This document shows positions 9,867-18,953 of a stretch of 42,954 nt of DNA, one piece after another (positions within the stretch are counted from its first letter, which is position 1; every line of letters begins with the position of its first letter). The notes under the pieces were generated by a model. The model ran no database searches, was not told where the DNA came from, and saw only the letters and a list, made by a program, of their open reading frames with translations. Position numbers and translations under genes: made by a program. Source of the DNA: an uncultured Bacteroidota bacterium (lineage in GTDB: Bacteria > Bacteroidota > Bacteroidia > Chitinophagales > Chitinophagaceae). Location: contig CAINFN010000023.1 in the NCBI GenBank assembly GCA_903848125.1, forward strand, positions 1 to 42,954, read 5' to 3'.

Positions 9867-11711
9867 CTACAAATATTGTTCTACTGCAGTTACTAATTCT
9901 TGTTTAGTAATGGGCACGCCCATGATTTTATTGTATCCTTTTGCATCAACAAAATATTTATCACGAATAATTTTAATTAACTGTCCGTTGTTGATTTCAG
10001 GAATTAAAACAGTTTCAAAATTCTTTAAAATATCGCCTAAATTTTTTGGGAAAGGGCGCATGTATTTAATATGTGCATGGCTTACTTGCTTGCCTTTACT
10101 TTGTAATTCTAATGCCGCACTTTTAATGGTTCCATAAGTAGACCCCCATCCTAAGATCAACACTTTTCCTTTTTCAGCACCGGTGTCAATGGTTTGCAAA
10201 GGAATATAGTCAGCAATTTTTTCTACTTTGGCTTCTCTAGCTTTTACCATGAATTCATGGTTTTCAGAATCGTAGCTTACGTTACCTGTTTCAGCTTGTT
10301 TTTCTAATCCACCAATTCTATGTTCTAAACCAGGTGTGCCAGGAATAGCCCAAGGTCTTGCTCCTTTTTCATTTCTCTTATAAGGAAGGAATTTTTCTTC
10401 GCCTTCATCTAATCCTTTTTTAAACTTTACTTCAATAGTGGGCAAACTACTTGCAGTTGGGAATTTCCAAGGTTCAGCACCATTGGCAATATATCCATCA
10501 CTTAATAAAATAACTGGAGTCATGTGCTGAATGGCAATGCGAATTGCTTCAAAAGCCATGTAGAAACAATCGCTTGGGGTAGCAGCCGCAATAATTGGAA
10601 TAGGCGCTTCTCCGTTACGACCATAATAAGCTTGCATTAAATCGCTTTGCTCTGTTTTGGTAGGTAAACCAGTAGATGGGCCACCTCTTTGAATATTGAT
10701 GATCACCAAAGGAATTTCTAACATCATAGCTAGTCCCATGGCTTCCGTTTTCAAAGCCATTCCAGGTCCTGAAGTAGAAGTCATACCGATGGCACCACCA
10801 TAGCTTGCGCCAATGGCTGCACCAATACCAGCAATTTCATCTTCGGCTTGGAAAGTTTTAACACCAAAATTTTTATACTTGCTTAATTCATGTAAAATAT
10901 CTGTGGCAGGGGTAATAGGGTATGTACCTAAAAAAATAGGAAGTCCACTTTTTTGAGAGCCTGCTATTAAACCCATTGATAAAGCTTGGTTACCCATAAT
11001 ACTTCTGTAAGTACCTGGATCCATTTTAGACTTTTCTACCTTATATCTAGAAGTGAAAAGTTCTGTAGTTTCTCCGTAAAAATAACCTGCTTTTAAAACA
11101 TCAACATTGCTATTTAAAATAGATTCTTTCTTTTTGAACTTGTCTTTCAAATATTCAATAGTAGTATCTAAGTCTCTATTGTATAACCAATAAATCATGC
11201 CTAGTACAAACATATTTTTTGCACGATCACGTTCTTTATTACCTAATTCGGTATAGGCTTTCAGGGCTTCACGAGTTAATTTAGTAACATCTACTTTTGT
11301 TAAATCGTATCCATCCAAACTTCCATCTTCCAATGGATTAATTCCATCAGGATAGGCGGCTAAACGTAAATTTTTTGTATCGAAACCTTCAAGATTGGCA
11401 ATGATTTTACCACCCTTTTTTAAACTTTTTAAATTCACTTTTAAAGCGGCTGCATTCATGGCAACCAATACATCACAAATATCACCTGGGGTATAGACTC
11501 TATTAGAACTAAAATGAATTTGGAAACCACTTACTCCAGGTAGCGTACCTAATGGGGCCCTAATTTCTGCTGGGAAATCTGGGAAAGTAGCTAAATCGAT
11601 ACCTAATAAGGCGGTATTGTTGGTGAATTGCTGGCCAGTTAACTGCATTCCATCACCACTATCACCAGCAAATTTGATCACGACGTCTTGTAAAACAACT
11701 TCTTTTTGCAT
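9867..11711 (-). CDS. korA: 2-oxoacid:ferredoxin oxidoreductase, fused gamma-alpha subunit (2-oxoglutarate type)
   Basis: One subunit of the enzyme that decarboxylates a 2-oxoacid, probably 2-oxoglutarate, to the acyl-CoA while reducing ferredoxin. The N-terminal ~190 residues are the gamma domain (FAGDSGDGMQLTGQQF). The alpha domain then follows with PITPATDIL, FQAEDEIAGIGAAIGASYGG, TSTSGPGMALKTE and IQRGGPSTGLPTKTEQSDL. I chose the ATG at 11711 (614 aa) because the conserved gamma start follows directly (MQKEVVLQDVVIKFAG); a frame extension to 11747 adds twelve unconserved residues. The beta subunit (TPP-binding korB) usually follows directly but is absent here: the next gene is nth on the other strand. 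Confidence 0.92.
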   Translation of the reverse strand: MQKEVVLQDVVIKFAGDSGDGMQLTGQQFTNNTALLGIDLATFPDFPAEIRAPLGTLPGVSGFQIHFSSNRVYTPGDICDVLVAMNAAALKVNLKSLKKGGKIIANLEGFDTKNLRLAAYPDGINPLEDGSLDGYDLTKVDVTKLTREALKAYTELGNKERDRAKNMFVLGMIYWLYNRDLDTTIEYLKDKFKKKESILNSNVDVLKAGYFYGETTELFTSRYKVEKSKMDPGTYRSIMGNQALSMGLIAGSQKSGLPIFLGTYPITPATDILHELSKYKNFGVKTFQAEDEIAGIGAAIGASYGGAIGMTSTSGPGMALKTEAMGLAMMLEIPLVIINIQRGGPSTGLPTKTEQSDLMQAYYGRNGEAPIPIIAAATPSDCFYMAFEAIRIAIQHMTPVILLSDGYIANGAEPWKFPTASSLPTIEVKFKKGLDEGEEKFLPYKRNEKGARPWAIPGTPGLEHRIGGLEKQAETGNVSYDSENHEFMVKAREAKVEKIADYIPLQTIDTGAEKGKVLILGWGSTYGTIKSAALELQSKGKQVSHAHIKYMRPFPKNLGDILKNFETVLIPEINNGQLIKIIRDKYFVDAKGYNKIMGVPITKQELVTAVEQYL

Positions 11712-11795
11712 ATTGCATTTTATTGGAGCACGAAGGTACAAAGCCAAGGGACTAAAACCTTAACTTTTTATAATTTTTTTTATAGTTTTCTTGTA

Positions 11796-11803
11796 TAACT
11801 TTG
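11796..11803 (+). promoter_or_regulatory. -7 box for the polysaccharide deacetylase gene
   Basis: TAACTTTG matches TAnnTTTG exactly and lies 21 nt before the ATG at 11825, inside the divergent korA/deacetylase spacer. Confidence 0.5.
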
Positions 11804-11824
11804 AGGGTATAATCGTCTGGTTTT

Positions 11825-12622
11825 ATGGCTTATAGCTCTATTTTTTATTTATTTAGTCATTTTTTAGTTCAATTCATCCCCAATGGGGCCAAGGGGGTTG
11901 ATTTTCCTAGTTCCAATACTTCCACCATTTTGGTGCAAAAACCTATCCAAGACAGTTTACTCAAGCATATTTATTTGACCTTTGATGATGGCCCTATTTT
12001 AGGTACCTCTAACTGTATTGATATTTGTTCAAGGCATCAACTAGCTGCCACTTTTTTTGAAGTAGGCCTGCATCAATCTAGAAATAAAGAGGGGCAAAAA
12101 TTATATCAAGAAATTCTTCAAAATGAAAACCTATTTGCTATTTGCAATCATAGTTTTTCTCATGCCTATGGCAAATATTTACCTTTTTATCATCATCCAA
12201 ACGAGGCGCTGGCAGATTTTTTACATGCCAAGGAATTGATACAACCTAAAAACAATATTGTAAGGTTGCCTGGTAACAATGCTTGGAACACGAAAGAGGT
12301 AAAAAGAGCAAGCGGATTGGTTCGCCCATTAGTGCATCAGCTGGATAGTGCAGGTTTTACTATTATTGGCTGGGATATGGAGTGGAGATTTAATAAAAAA
12401 GGCAAGCCGGTTCAAAGTCCAGAAGTACTAGTAGCATTGGTTGATAGCTTACTTAAGTTAAATCAAACTGTATCAAAAAATCACCTTGTCATATTAATGC
12501 ACGATCACATGTTTAGGGCAGCTGCTGACTCTATTAAGTTAGACAAAATGATTGCTTTATTAAAGCAAAATCCTCACTATCGTTTTGAAAAAATCACCCA
12601 ATATCCAGGGCTTAAGAATTAA
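11825..12622 (+). CDS. polysaccharide deacetylase (CE4 / NodB family)
   Basis: A 265-residue metal-dependent deacetylase of N-acetylated glycans. Motif 1 TFDDGP is at 52-57 (Asp54 base, Asp55 metal), motif 2 NHSFSH supplies His109 and His113, motif 3 VRLPGNNAW is near 146-154, motif 4 is GWDMEW and motif 5 ILMHDH. All metal and catalytic positions are therefore present. The N-terminus is hydrophobic (IFYLFSHFLVQFI) and may act as a signal or anchor, but a cleavage site is not obvious. The substrate is unknown: peptidoglycan or an exopolysaccharide is possible. Transcribed alone, divergent from korA. Confidence 0.88.
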   Translation: MAYSSIFYLFSHFLVQFIPNGAKGVDFPSSNTSTILVQKPIQDSLLKHIYLTFDDGPILGTSNCIDICSRHQLAATFFEVGLHQSRNKEGQKLYQEILQNENLFAICNHSFSHAYGKYLPFYHHPNEALADFLHAKELIQPKNNIVRLPGNNAWNTKEVKRASGLVRPLVHQLDSAGFTIIGWDMEWRFNKKGKPVQSPEVLVALVDSLLKLNQTVSKNHLVILMHDHMFRAAADSIKLDKMIALLKQNPHYRFEKITQYPGLKN

Positions 12623-12696
12623 TTGAATTAACCTTTTTTTATAGGTCTAATTCAAAGTATTTTGTATTTTTATAGTAGAAAATTAAATTCAATTTT

Positions 12697-13464
12697 ATGG
12701 CAATTTTTAAATCTAGCAATCCAACACTTACAGAAAAAATATTTGATAAAAGTTTACACGACAATGCGGCGTCTTTTGGCGTTATGAGCATACGTGGTAC
12801 CATCAATAAGTTTGGATTTTTATTGGTAATGGTGATGGCAGCTGCCATGTATGTTTGGAATATTTATGCAGAAGGAAATACAAGTACCGCCACCACTTTA
12901 ATGTTAGTCGGGGCTATAGGAGGATTTGTGGTTGCTTTGGTAATGATGTTTAAGCCAGGATGGGCTGGTTTTATTGCTCCTGCCTACGGCATTTTAGAAG
13001 GATTGTTTATTGGCGGCATTAGTGCTTTTTTTAATGCGATGTTTCAAAAAACCTATCCAAACATTGTATTGCATGCAGTGGGTTTAACTTTGGGCGTGGC
13101 ATTGGCCATGTTCTTATTGTATAATTTTAGAATCATTAATGTAACCAATCGTTTGCGTTCTATTATTATGTCTGCCACGATGGGCATTGGTTTATTTTAT
13201 TTAATAGTATGGATACTTGGCTTATTTCATGTGAATATGGGATTCGCTTTTGATAGTTCTCCACTCAGTATTGGTATTAGCTTATTTATTGTAGGCATCG
13301 CCGCCATGAATTTATTATTAGATTTTGATTCAATCGAACGTGCAGCGGAAATGGGTGCACCAAAGTACATGGAATGGTATGGTGCTTTTGGTTTATTGGT
13401 AACCCTGGTTTGGCTGTATATGGAAATCTTAAGATTACTGAGCAAATTAAATTCAAAAAATTAA
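12697..13464 (+). CDS. Bax inhibitor-1 / YccA family membrane protein
   Basis: A 255-residue inner-membrane protein with about seven transmembrane segments starting at residue ~40. A polar N-terminal tail (MAIFKSSNPTLTEKIF) precedes them. AYGILEGLFIGGISAFF and the late segment FDSIERAAEMGAPKYMEWYGAFGLLVTLVWLYMEILRLL (quoted in parts) carry the acidic residues typical of the BI-1/TMBIM fold, which can conduct Ca2+ in characterised members. Bacterial members of this long type are widespread in Bacteroidota and have no settled role. The E1 gene follows after 34 nt, so the two may be co-transcribed. Confidence 0.9.
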   Translation: MAIFKSSNPTLTEKIFDKSLHDNAASFGVMSIRGTINKFGFLLVMVMAAAMYVWNIYAEGNTSTATTLMLVGAIGGFVVALVMMFKPGWAGFIAPAYGILEGLFIGGISAFFNAMFQKTYPNIVLHAVGLTLGVALAMFLLYNFRIINVTNRLRSIIMSATMGIGLFYLIVWILGLFHVNMGFAFDSSPLSIGISLFIVGIAAMNLLLDFDSIERAAEMGAPKYMEWYGAFGLLVTLVWLYMEILRLLSKLNSKN

Positions 13465-13498
13465 ACGGTGCATTTATCCCATTAAATAAAAATAATAA

Positions 13499-15490
13499 AT
13501 GGAGTTTAAGCGGGGTAAATTATCTAACGAGCAGCTAGTACATTTTTATCGTTCTTTGCTTTTGCCAAGAATGATAGAAGAAAAAATGTTGCTCTTGCTT
13601 CGCCAGGGAAAAATTAGCAAATGGTTTAGTGGCATTGGACAAGAAGCGATTTCGGTGGGCGCTACTTTAGCGATGGAGCCGAACGAATGGATCATGCCAC
13701 TGCATAGAAATTTAGGTGTTTTTACCACCCGTAAAATGCCTTTAGTAGATTTATTTAAACAATGGCAAGGAGATCAAGACGGTTATAGTAAAGCACGAGA
13801 GCGCAGCTTTCATTTTGGGAATAAAGCACATCATATTTGCGGTATGATTTCGCATCTTGGCCCACAGCTAGCCATTGCAGACGGCGTTGCATTAGCCTAT
13901 CAACAAAGAGGACAATTAAAAGCCACCCTTGCATTTACTGGAGAAGGTGGAACAAGTGAAGGTGATTTTCATGAAGCATTAAATGTAGCAGCAGTTTGGG
14001 GATTGCCTGTTATTTTTTTGATTGAAAACAATGGCTATGGTTTAAGTACGCCCACCAATGAACAATATCAATGTGAAAATTTAGTGGATCGCGCCAAGGG
14101 TTATGGAATGGAAGGGGTGCGCATAGATGGAAACAATATTTTAGAAGTGTATGAAACAATTAAAGAAGTTAGAGAATATTGTATCAACCATCAAAAACCC
14201 TATTTAATTGAATGCACCACATTTAGAATGCGAGGTCATGAGGAAGCCAGTGGTATCAAATATGTACCAAAAGAATTAATGGAGCAATGGTCTAGAAAAG
14301 ATCCAATAAAAAATTACGAACAATTTTTAGTGAAGCAACAAGTGTTTACTGAAATGGATGTGGCAGACATTCGTAATGAATTCAAACAGTCGATTGAGCA
14401 GGACTTGCAATTGGCGATGCAGGAAATAATTTTTACGCCCAATACTCAACAAGAAATTGCTGATGTTTTTGCACCCTTGGTGCCCAATACCATTCCTTAT
14501 TTTGAACAACTGAATCATCCAATTTTAAACAATAAGCGTTTTATAGAAGCAATAAGTGAAGCTTTAAAACAGTCGATGGTGTTGTATCCGGAACTCATTT
14601 TAATGGGGCAGGATATTGCAGAATATGGAGGGGCTTTTAAAGTTACAGAAGGCTTTGTTCAACAATTTGGGAAACAAAGAATTCGCAATACTCCACTTTG
14701 TGAAAGTGCGATTGTGGGTGCAGCATTGGGTTTAAGCTTAGAAGGATTTAAATCGGTAGTTGAAATGCAATTTGCGGATTTTGTTTCTGTTGCTTTTAAT
14801 CAAATTGTAAACAACCTGGCAAAAATACATTACCGTTGGGGCCAAAATGCAGATGTAGTAGTGCGCATGCCAACCGGCGCAGGGGTTGGAGCGGGTCCTT
14901 TTCATTCCCAATCCAATGAAGCTTGGTTTACGCATGTGCCTGGATTAAAAGTGGTGTATCCTTCCAATCCCATTGATGCAAAAGGTTTAATGATTGCAGC
15001 TTTAGCAGATCCTAATCCCATTTTATATTTTGAACACAAGGCATTGTATAGAAGTGTTGAAGCAGAAGTACCCGATGAATATTATCAAATACCCATTGGC
15101 AAAGCTGCTTTAATAAGTGCAGGGGAAGCAGCTTGTATCATTACTTATGGAATGGGTGTTAGCTGGGCTCAACAATATCAAGCAGAAAATGCACAACATG
15201 AAATAAGTATTTTGGATCTTAGAACCCTCGCGCCACTTGATTATGATGCCATACAAAAAGTAGTTAAAACCACTGGTAAAGTGATGGTGTTGCATGAAGA
15301 TAATTTGACAGGAGGTATTGGGGGAGAAATTAGCGCATGGATTGCAGAGCACTGCTTTGAATATTTAGATGCACCTGTTATGCGTTGTGCATCACTGGAT
15401 ACGCCTATTCCATTTAATACTGAACTAGAAAAACAATATTTAGCCAATAGTAGGTTGCATGAAATGATGCAGCGATTAATAACTTATTAG
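13499..15490 (+). CDS. 2-oxo acid dehydrogenase E1, alpha-beta fusion (branched-chain or pyruvate type)
   Basis: A 663-residue TPP enzyme combining both E1 subunits. The alpha half (about 1-310) has GMISHLGPQLAIADGVALA and the TPP motif beginning GEGG at 148-151 and ending NN at 177-178, followed by GYGLSTP. A linker near 310-345 leads to the beta half (NKRFIEAISEAL, MGQDIAEYGGAFKVTEGF, TPLCESAIVGAALG, VRMPTGAGVGAGPFHSQS, LDLRTLAPLD). It decarboxylates a 2-oxo acid and acylates the lipoyl group of E2. Fused E1 of this layout in Bacteroidota is usually annotated as 2-oxoisovalerate dehydrogenase; pyruvate is an alternative. The only E2 seen is 20 kb away. The gene ends six nt before a complex hairpin element. 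Confidence 0.9.
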   Translation: MEFKRGKLSNEQLVHFYRSLLLPRMIEEKMLLLLRQGKISKWFSGIGQEAISVGATLAMEPNEWIMPLHRNLGVFTTRKMPLVDLFKQWQGDQDGYSKARERSFHFGNKAHHICGMISHLGPQLAIADGVALAYQQRGQLKATLAFTGEGGTSEGDFHEALNVAAVWGLPVIFLIENNGYGLSTPTNEQYQCENLVDRAKGYGMEGVRIDGNNILEVYETIKEVREYCINHQKPYLIECTTFRMRGHEEASGIKYVPKELMEQWSRKDPIKNYEQFLVKQQVFTEMDVADIRNEFKQSIEQDLQLAMQEIIFTPNTQQEIADVFAPLVPNTIPYFEQLNHPILNNKRFIEAISEALKQSMVLYPELILMGQDIAEYGGAFKVTEGFVQQFGKQRIRNTPLCESAIVGAALGLSLEGFKSVVEMQFADFVSVAFNQIVNNLAKIHYRWGQNADVVVRMPTGAGVGAGPFHSQSNEAWFTHVPGLKVVYPSNPIDAKGLMIAALADPNPILYFEHKALYRSVEAEVPDEYYQIPIGKAALISAGEAACIITYGMGVSWAQQYQAENAQHEISILDLRTLAPLDYDAIQKVVKTTGKVMVLHEDNLTGGIGGEISAWIAEHCFEYLDAPVMRCASLDTPIPFNTELEKQYLANSRLHEMMQRLITY

Positions 15491-15495
15491 AGAAG

Positions 15496-15626
15496 GAATA
15501 AACAATCCTCAAATTTTCTCAAGCCTACCCGTTTATGGGGTAGGCTTGAGAAATCATTAGATAAAAATGAATTGGCCTCTTAGATTTTTATCAAGAGGCT
15601 AATTCATTATTGAGGATTGTTTATTC
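15496..15626. repeat. three-way-junction hairpin element with TCTAATGATTT box
   Basis: An outer 17-bp perfect inverted repeat (15496-15512 / 15610-15626) encloses two further stem-loops. Hairpin 1 has a 16-bp perfect stem (15515-15530 / 15538-15553). Hairpin 2 has a 16-bp stem with one G-T pair (15566-15581 / 15593-15608). Between them, on the minus strand, lies ATCTAATGATTT (15551-15562), the box shared with the elements at 23.8 and 37.5 kb. The right outer arm is formed by the last codons of the dipeptidase gene and hairpin 2 includes its stop. The element separates two convergent genes and could serve as a terminator or 3'-UTR fold; I do not recognise a known family. Confidence 0.8.
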
Positions 15627-16764
15627 TATACACTCTAAGGAAATTTCCTCCTAACACTTTCGCAATGTCTTTATCTGAATAGCCTCTAGCCATTAATGCT
15701 TGTGTAAACTTTGGATAGTCTAATACACTTTTTAATTCTTTAGGTGAAGAATCAATCCCATCAAAGTCAGAACCAATGCCAACATGGTCAATGCCAATTA
15801 ATTTAACAATGTGGTCAAAGTGTTTCATTAATTGTTCTAGGCTAGGTTTGTTGGCTTCGCTTTCGGCAGCAAATTTTTCTGCAAGGGCGCTTTGTGCATA
15901 TTCTCTTTGAATTCCAGTGTTTAATAAAGAATCCAATTCAGCTTGATGCCTGCTTCTAAAAGCGGCATCTTTCTTACCAAAAGTGCTATCCACAAATGCG
16001 GAATAAAAATTAAGATTAATCACACCGCCATTTTTTCCGACAGCTATTATTTGATTGTCTTTTAAATTCCTAGTAACAGGACAAATTGAATAAGCATTAC
16101 TATGCGAAGCGATGACTGGTTTGGTAGTAGTTTTAATAGCATCCCAAAAAGTGGCTTCCCCTACATGGGAGATGTCAACTATGATACCTAGTTTATTCAT
16201 ACGATGAATCACTTCTTTTCCAAAATCAGTAAGCCCTCTTGGGCCTGTATATTTTGGATTTTTTTCATCTGCATGTGAGCTAGCCCATGTGGGAGAGTTG
16301 TTCCAGGTAAGGGTCATATAGCGAACCCCTCTTTTATAAAAAGTATCTAGGCGATCAATATTGTCTTCAATCATATGTCCTCCCTCTACGCCATATTGTG
16401 CTACAATTTTATTTTCTTTTAAAGCCTTTTGAATGGCGCCCCAGCTTTTAGCAATGACAATTTTGTCAGGATTTCGAGAGGCTACTGCCTCTAGCGTATC
16501 CATAGATCTCATGGCCCAAGCGTATGGATTTTTTTTATCACCATCGCACCAAACCGAAAACAACTGATAATCTACTCCCCCTTGTTTAAATCTTTTTAAA
16601 TCTGATTGGTTGATGCCTGTAAGGTCTTGATCAAGGCTTACTTTTTTTTCGATACATGCGGTAATGCAATCATTATGGGTATCTACCAATACCGATTTAA
16701 AATGAATTGCTTGCGCATTTGCATTGGTGGCTATAAAAAGCAAAAGGGGGGCCAAATATTTCAT
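15607..16764 (-). CDS. membrane dipeptidase (peptidase M19 family)
   Basis: A zinc dipeptidase of the renal-dipeptidase family, 385 residues. The start is set at the ATG 16764 because it opens a signal peptide (MKYLAPLLLFIATNANAQ); the longer open frame up to 16812 has no such logic. Motifs: VDTHNDC with His30 and Asp32 for the first zinc, QYGVEGGHMIEDN with the bridging glutamate, VDISHVGE, ASHSNAYSICPVTRNL, and GIDHVGIGSDFDGI. Export to the periplasm or lipoprotein-like attachment is likely. Its final codons form one arm of the 15.5-kb hairpin element, so the coding end is constrained by an RNA or DNA structure. Confidence 0.93.
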   Translation of the reverse strand: MKYLAPLLLFIATNANAQAIHFKSVLVDTHNDCITACIEKKVSLDQDLTGINQSDLKRFKQGGVDYQLFSVWCDGDKKNPYAWAMRSMDTLEAVASRNPDKIVIAKSWGAIQKALKENKIVAQYGVEGGHMIEDNIDRLDTFYKRGVRYMTLTWNNSPTWASSHADEKNPKYTGPRGLTDFGKEVIHRMNKLGIIVDISHVGEATFWDAIKTTTKPVIASHSNAYSICPVTRNLKDNQIIAVGKNGGVINLNFYSAFVDSTFGKKDAAFRSRHQAELDSLLNTGIQREYAQSALAEKFAAESEANKPSLEQLMKHFDHIVKLIGIDHVGIGSDFDGIDSSPKELKSVLDYPKFTQALMARGYSDKDIAKVLGGNFLRVYRINNPQ

Positions 16765-16799
16765 AATAATTGATTGTTTTAATTGACAACTAAAATAGC

Positions 16800-16807
16800 T
16801 ATTTTTG
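16800..16807 (+). promoter_or_regulatory. -7 box for prfA
   Basis: TATTTTTG fits TAnnTTTG and lies 17 nt upstream of the prfA ATG at 16825. A TTG at 16774-16776 is a possible -33 element with 23 nt spacing. It lies in the divergent spacer shared with the dipeptidase gene. Confidence 0.5.
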
Positions 16808-16824
16808 CTCACCTAAAAACGACT

Positions 16825-17886
16825 ATGTTAGACAAATTAGAAGCCATAAAAGCAAGATTCCAGCAGGTAGGGGTGGCTTTGACAAATCCAGAAATTATCA
16901 ATAACCAATCAGAATTTGGAAAATTGAGTAAGGAATACCGTTCTCTCGAGCGAATCAATATTCCTTATGAGCGTTATTTGAAGGTATTGGATGAGCATAA
17001 GTTTGCTAAGGAAACATTAAATGGAGACGATGCAGATATGAGAGAATTGGCCAAATTAGAAATGCCTGGATTGGAGACAGAAAAAGAAAGCCTAGAAAAA
17101 GAATTGACAAAATTATTGATACCCAAAGATCCTCAGGATGATAAAAATGCCATCATTGAATTAAGAGCAGGCACAGGAGGGGATGAAGCAAGTTTATTTG
17201 TAGGTGATTTACTTACCATGTATACAAGGTATTGTCAGAAAAAAGGATGGAAAGTAGCGCTAGTAAGTGAAAGTGAAGGTTCTGTGGGTGGCTATAAGGA
17301 AGTGATATTAGAAGTAATGGGTGAAGATGTGTATGGCACCATGAAATTTGAAAGTGGCGTGCACCGTGTACAACGTGTACCTTCTACCGAAACGCAAGGT
17401 AGAGTGCATACTTCAGCAGCAACAGTTGCGGTGATGCCCGAAGCGGAAGAGGTTGATTTTGTGTTGAATCCTGCAGATGTAAAAATGGAAACTTCAAGAA
17501 GTGGAGGAGCAGGTGGACAGAATGTAAATAAAGTGGAGACCAAAGTAATGTTAACGCATATCCCTACAGGTACGGTGATCATTTGTCAAACAGAACGTTC
17601 TCAGTTGGGTAATCGTGAAAAAGCAATGACCATGATGCGTACCAAATTATTTGAAGAACAAGTGCGTAAGCAAGAAGATGAAATATCAAGACATCGTAAA
17701 ACTTTGGTAAGTACTGGAGATAGAAGTGCAAAAATTAGAACCTACAATTGGCCGCAAGGCAGAGTAACCGATCATAGAGTGGGTGTCACTTCTTACAATT
17801 TAGATGCGGTGATAAATGGTGAGATTGAAGAATTTATTGAAGCATTGCAAGTGGCAGAGAATGCAGCTAAGATGTTGGTGCAGTAA
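16825..17886 (+). CDS. prfA: peptide chain release factor 1
   Basis: Reads UAA and UAG stop codons and triggers peptide release. The 353 residues include the anticodon-like tripeptide of the RF1 PxT type (Pro186-Ser-Thr188, in [16 protein letters not shown]) and the catalytic GGQ loop (Gly230-Gly-Gln232, in [12 protein letters not shown]). RF2 would have SPF at the first site. I start at the ATG 16825 because [14 protein letters not shown] matches the usual RF1 N-terminus; the in-frame region upstream to 16783 is the promoter. It converges on galE with 13 nt between the stops. Confidence 0.96.
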   Translation: MLDKLEAIKARFQQVGVALTNPEIINNQSEFGKLSKEYRSLERINIPYERYLKVLDEHKFAKETLNGDDADMRELAKLEMPGLETEKESLEKELTKLLIPKDPQDDKNAIIELRAGTGGDEASLFVGDLLTMYTRYCQKKGWKVALVSESEGSVGGYKEVILEVMGEDVYGTMKFESGVHRVQRVPSTETQGRVHTSAATVAVMPEAEEVDFVLNPADVKMETSRSGGAGGQNVNKVETKVMLTHIPTGTVIICQTERSQLGNREKAMTMMRTKLFEEQVRKQEDEISRHRKTLVSTGDRSAKIRTYNWPQGRVTDHRVGVTSYNLDAVINGEIEEFIEALQVAENAAKMLVQ

Positions 17887-17899
17887 TAATAGGTTGTAA

Positions 17900-18916
17900 T
17901 TATTTTGCTAAACTTTTTTCCCATTCCCAAGCAGTACGCATCATTTCATTTAAGTCATATTGACAAGTCCAGCCTAATTTTTTTACAGCATAGTCATTGT
18001 TGGCATAGATAGCAACAATATCCCCAACTCTTCTTGGGCCTATTTCATAATTTAATTTAATGCCAGCTACTTTTTCAAAAGCCTGAATGGCTTCCAATAC
18101 AGTGATGCCATTGCCGGTACCTAGATTAAATATTTCGCAGCTATTTGCTTTGTCATTTTTGATAGAATATTGCAAAGCCAAAGTGTGCGCGTGTGCGATA
18201 TCACAAACGTGAATATAATCACGAATACAACTACCATCACGCGTATCATAGTCGTTGCCATGCACATGCATTTTAGGTAATTTACCAATTGCAGTTTGGG
18301 TAATGGCAGGCACTAAGTTTTGTGGACGTCCAATAGGCAATTCTCCAATGGCAATAGAAGGATGGGCGCCCACTGGATTAAAATACCTTAAAAGAATGGT
18401 AGACAAAGGATGTGCGGTAGCACTATCTTGAACAATGGTTTCACCCATTTGCTTGGTAGCACCATAGGGTGATGCGGCTGTTTTTATGGCGGTTTGTTCA
18501 GTTACTGGAATGGCATCTGGATTGCCATAAACGGTACAAGAGGATGAAAAGATAAAATGTTTTGCATGGTACTTAACAGCCAATTGCAACAAGTGTATTA
18601 ATGAAAATAAATTATTCTCGTAATAGTCTAAAGGTTTTTCAACTGATTCACCCACCGCTTTGTAGGCAGCAAAATGAATAATGCCTTTAATCGAAGGATG
18701 GTCTTTAAAAATTTGTTCTGTTGTTTCTTTATTGGTTAAATCAATAACATAGTTCTTGATTTTTTTACCCGTAATTTTTTCAATTCCTAGTAATGAATCA
18801 GCGGAAGCCCTGGATAAATTATCTACAGAAATCACCTCAAATCCATTTTGAATTAAATCAACAATGGTATGAGCTCCAATAAAGCCACAACCTCCAGTTA
18901 CTAAAATAGTTTGCAT
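17900..18916 (-). CDS. galE: UDP-glucose 4-epimerase
   Basis: An extended short-chain dehydrogenase that interconverts UDP-glucose and UDP-galactose, supplying galactose for surface glycans. The NAD-binding glycine motif is at the N-terminus (TGGCGFIGAH, Gly8-Gly14). The catalytic Ser region FSSSCTVYG and the YxxxK pair Tyr151/Lys155 (in SPYGATKQMGE) are present. RDYIHVCDIAHAH and NLGTGNGITVLEAI are typical of GalE. The length of 338 is standard. It lies just downstream of the sensor kinase on the same strand (37 nt), but the spacer may hold its own promoter (TTACTTTG on the minus strand near 18930 is a near-consensus). Confidence 0.95.
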   Translation of the reverse strand: MQTILVTGGCGFIGAHTIVDLIQNGFEVISVDNLSRASADSLLGIEKITGKKIKNYVIDLTNKETTEQIFKDHPSIKGIIHFAAYKAVGESVEKPLDYYENNLFSLIHLLQLAVKYHAKHFIFSSSCTVYGNPDAIPVTEQTAIKTAASPYGATKQMGETIVQDSATAHPLSTILLRYFNPVGAHPSIAIGELPIGRPQNLVPAITQTAIGKLPKMHVHGNDYDTRDGSCIRDYIHVCDIAHAHTLALQYSIKNDKANSCEIFNLGTGNGITVLEAIQAFEKVAGIKLNYEIGPRRVGDIVAIYANNDYAVKKLGWTCQYDLNEMMRTAWEWEKSLAK

Positions 18917-18953
18917 TAAAAAATATTAGAATACAAAGTAACGAAAAAAAACT

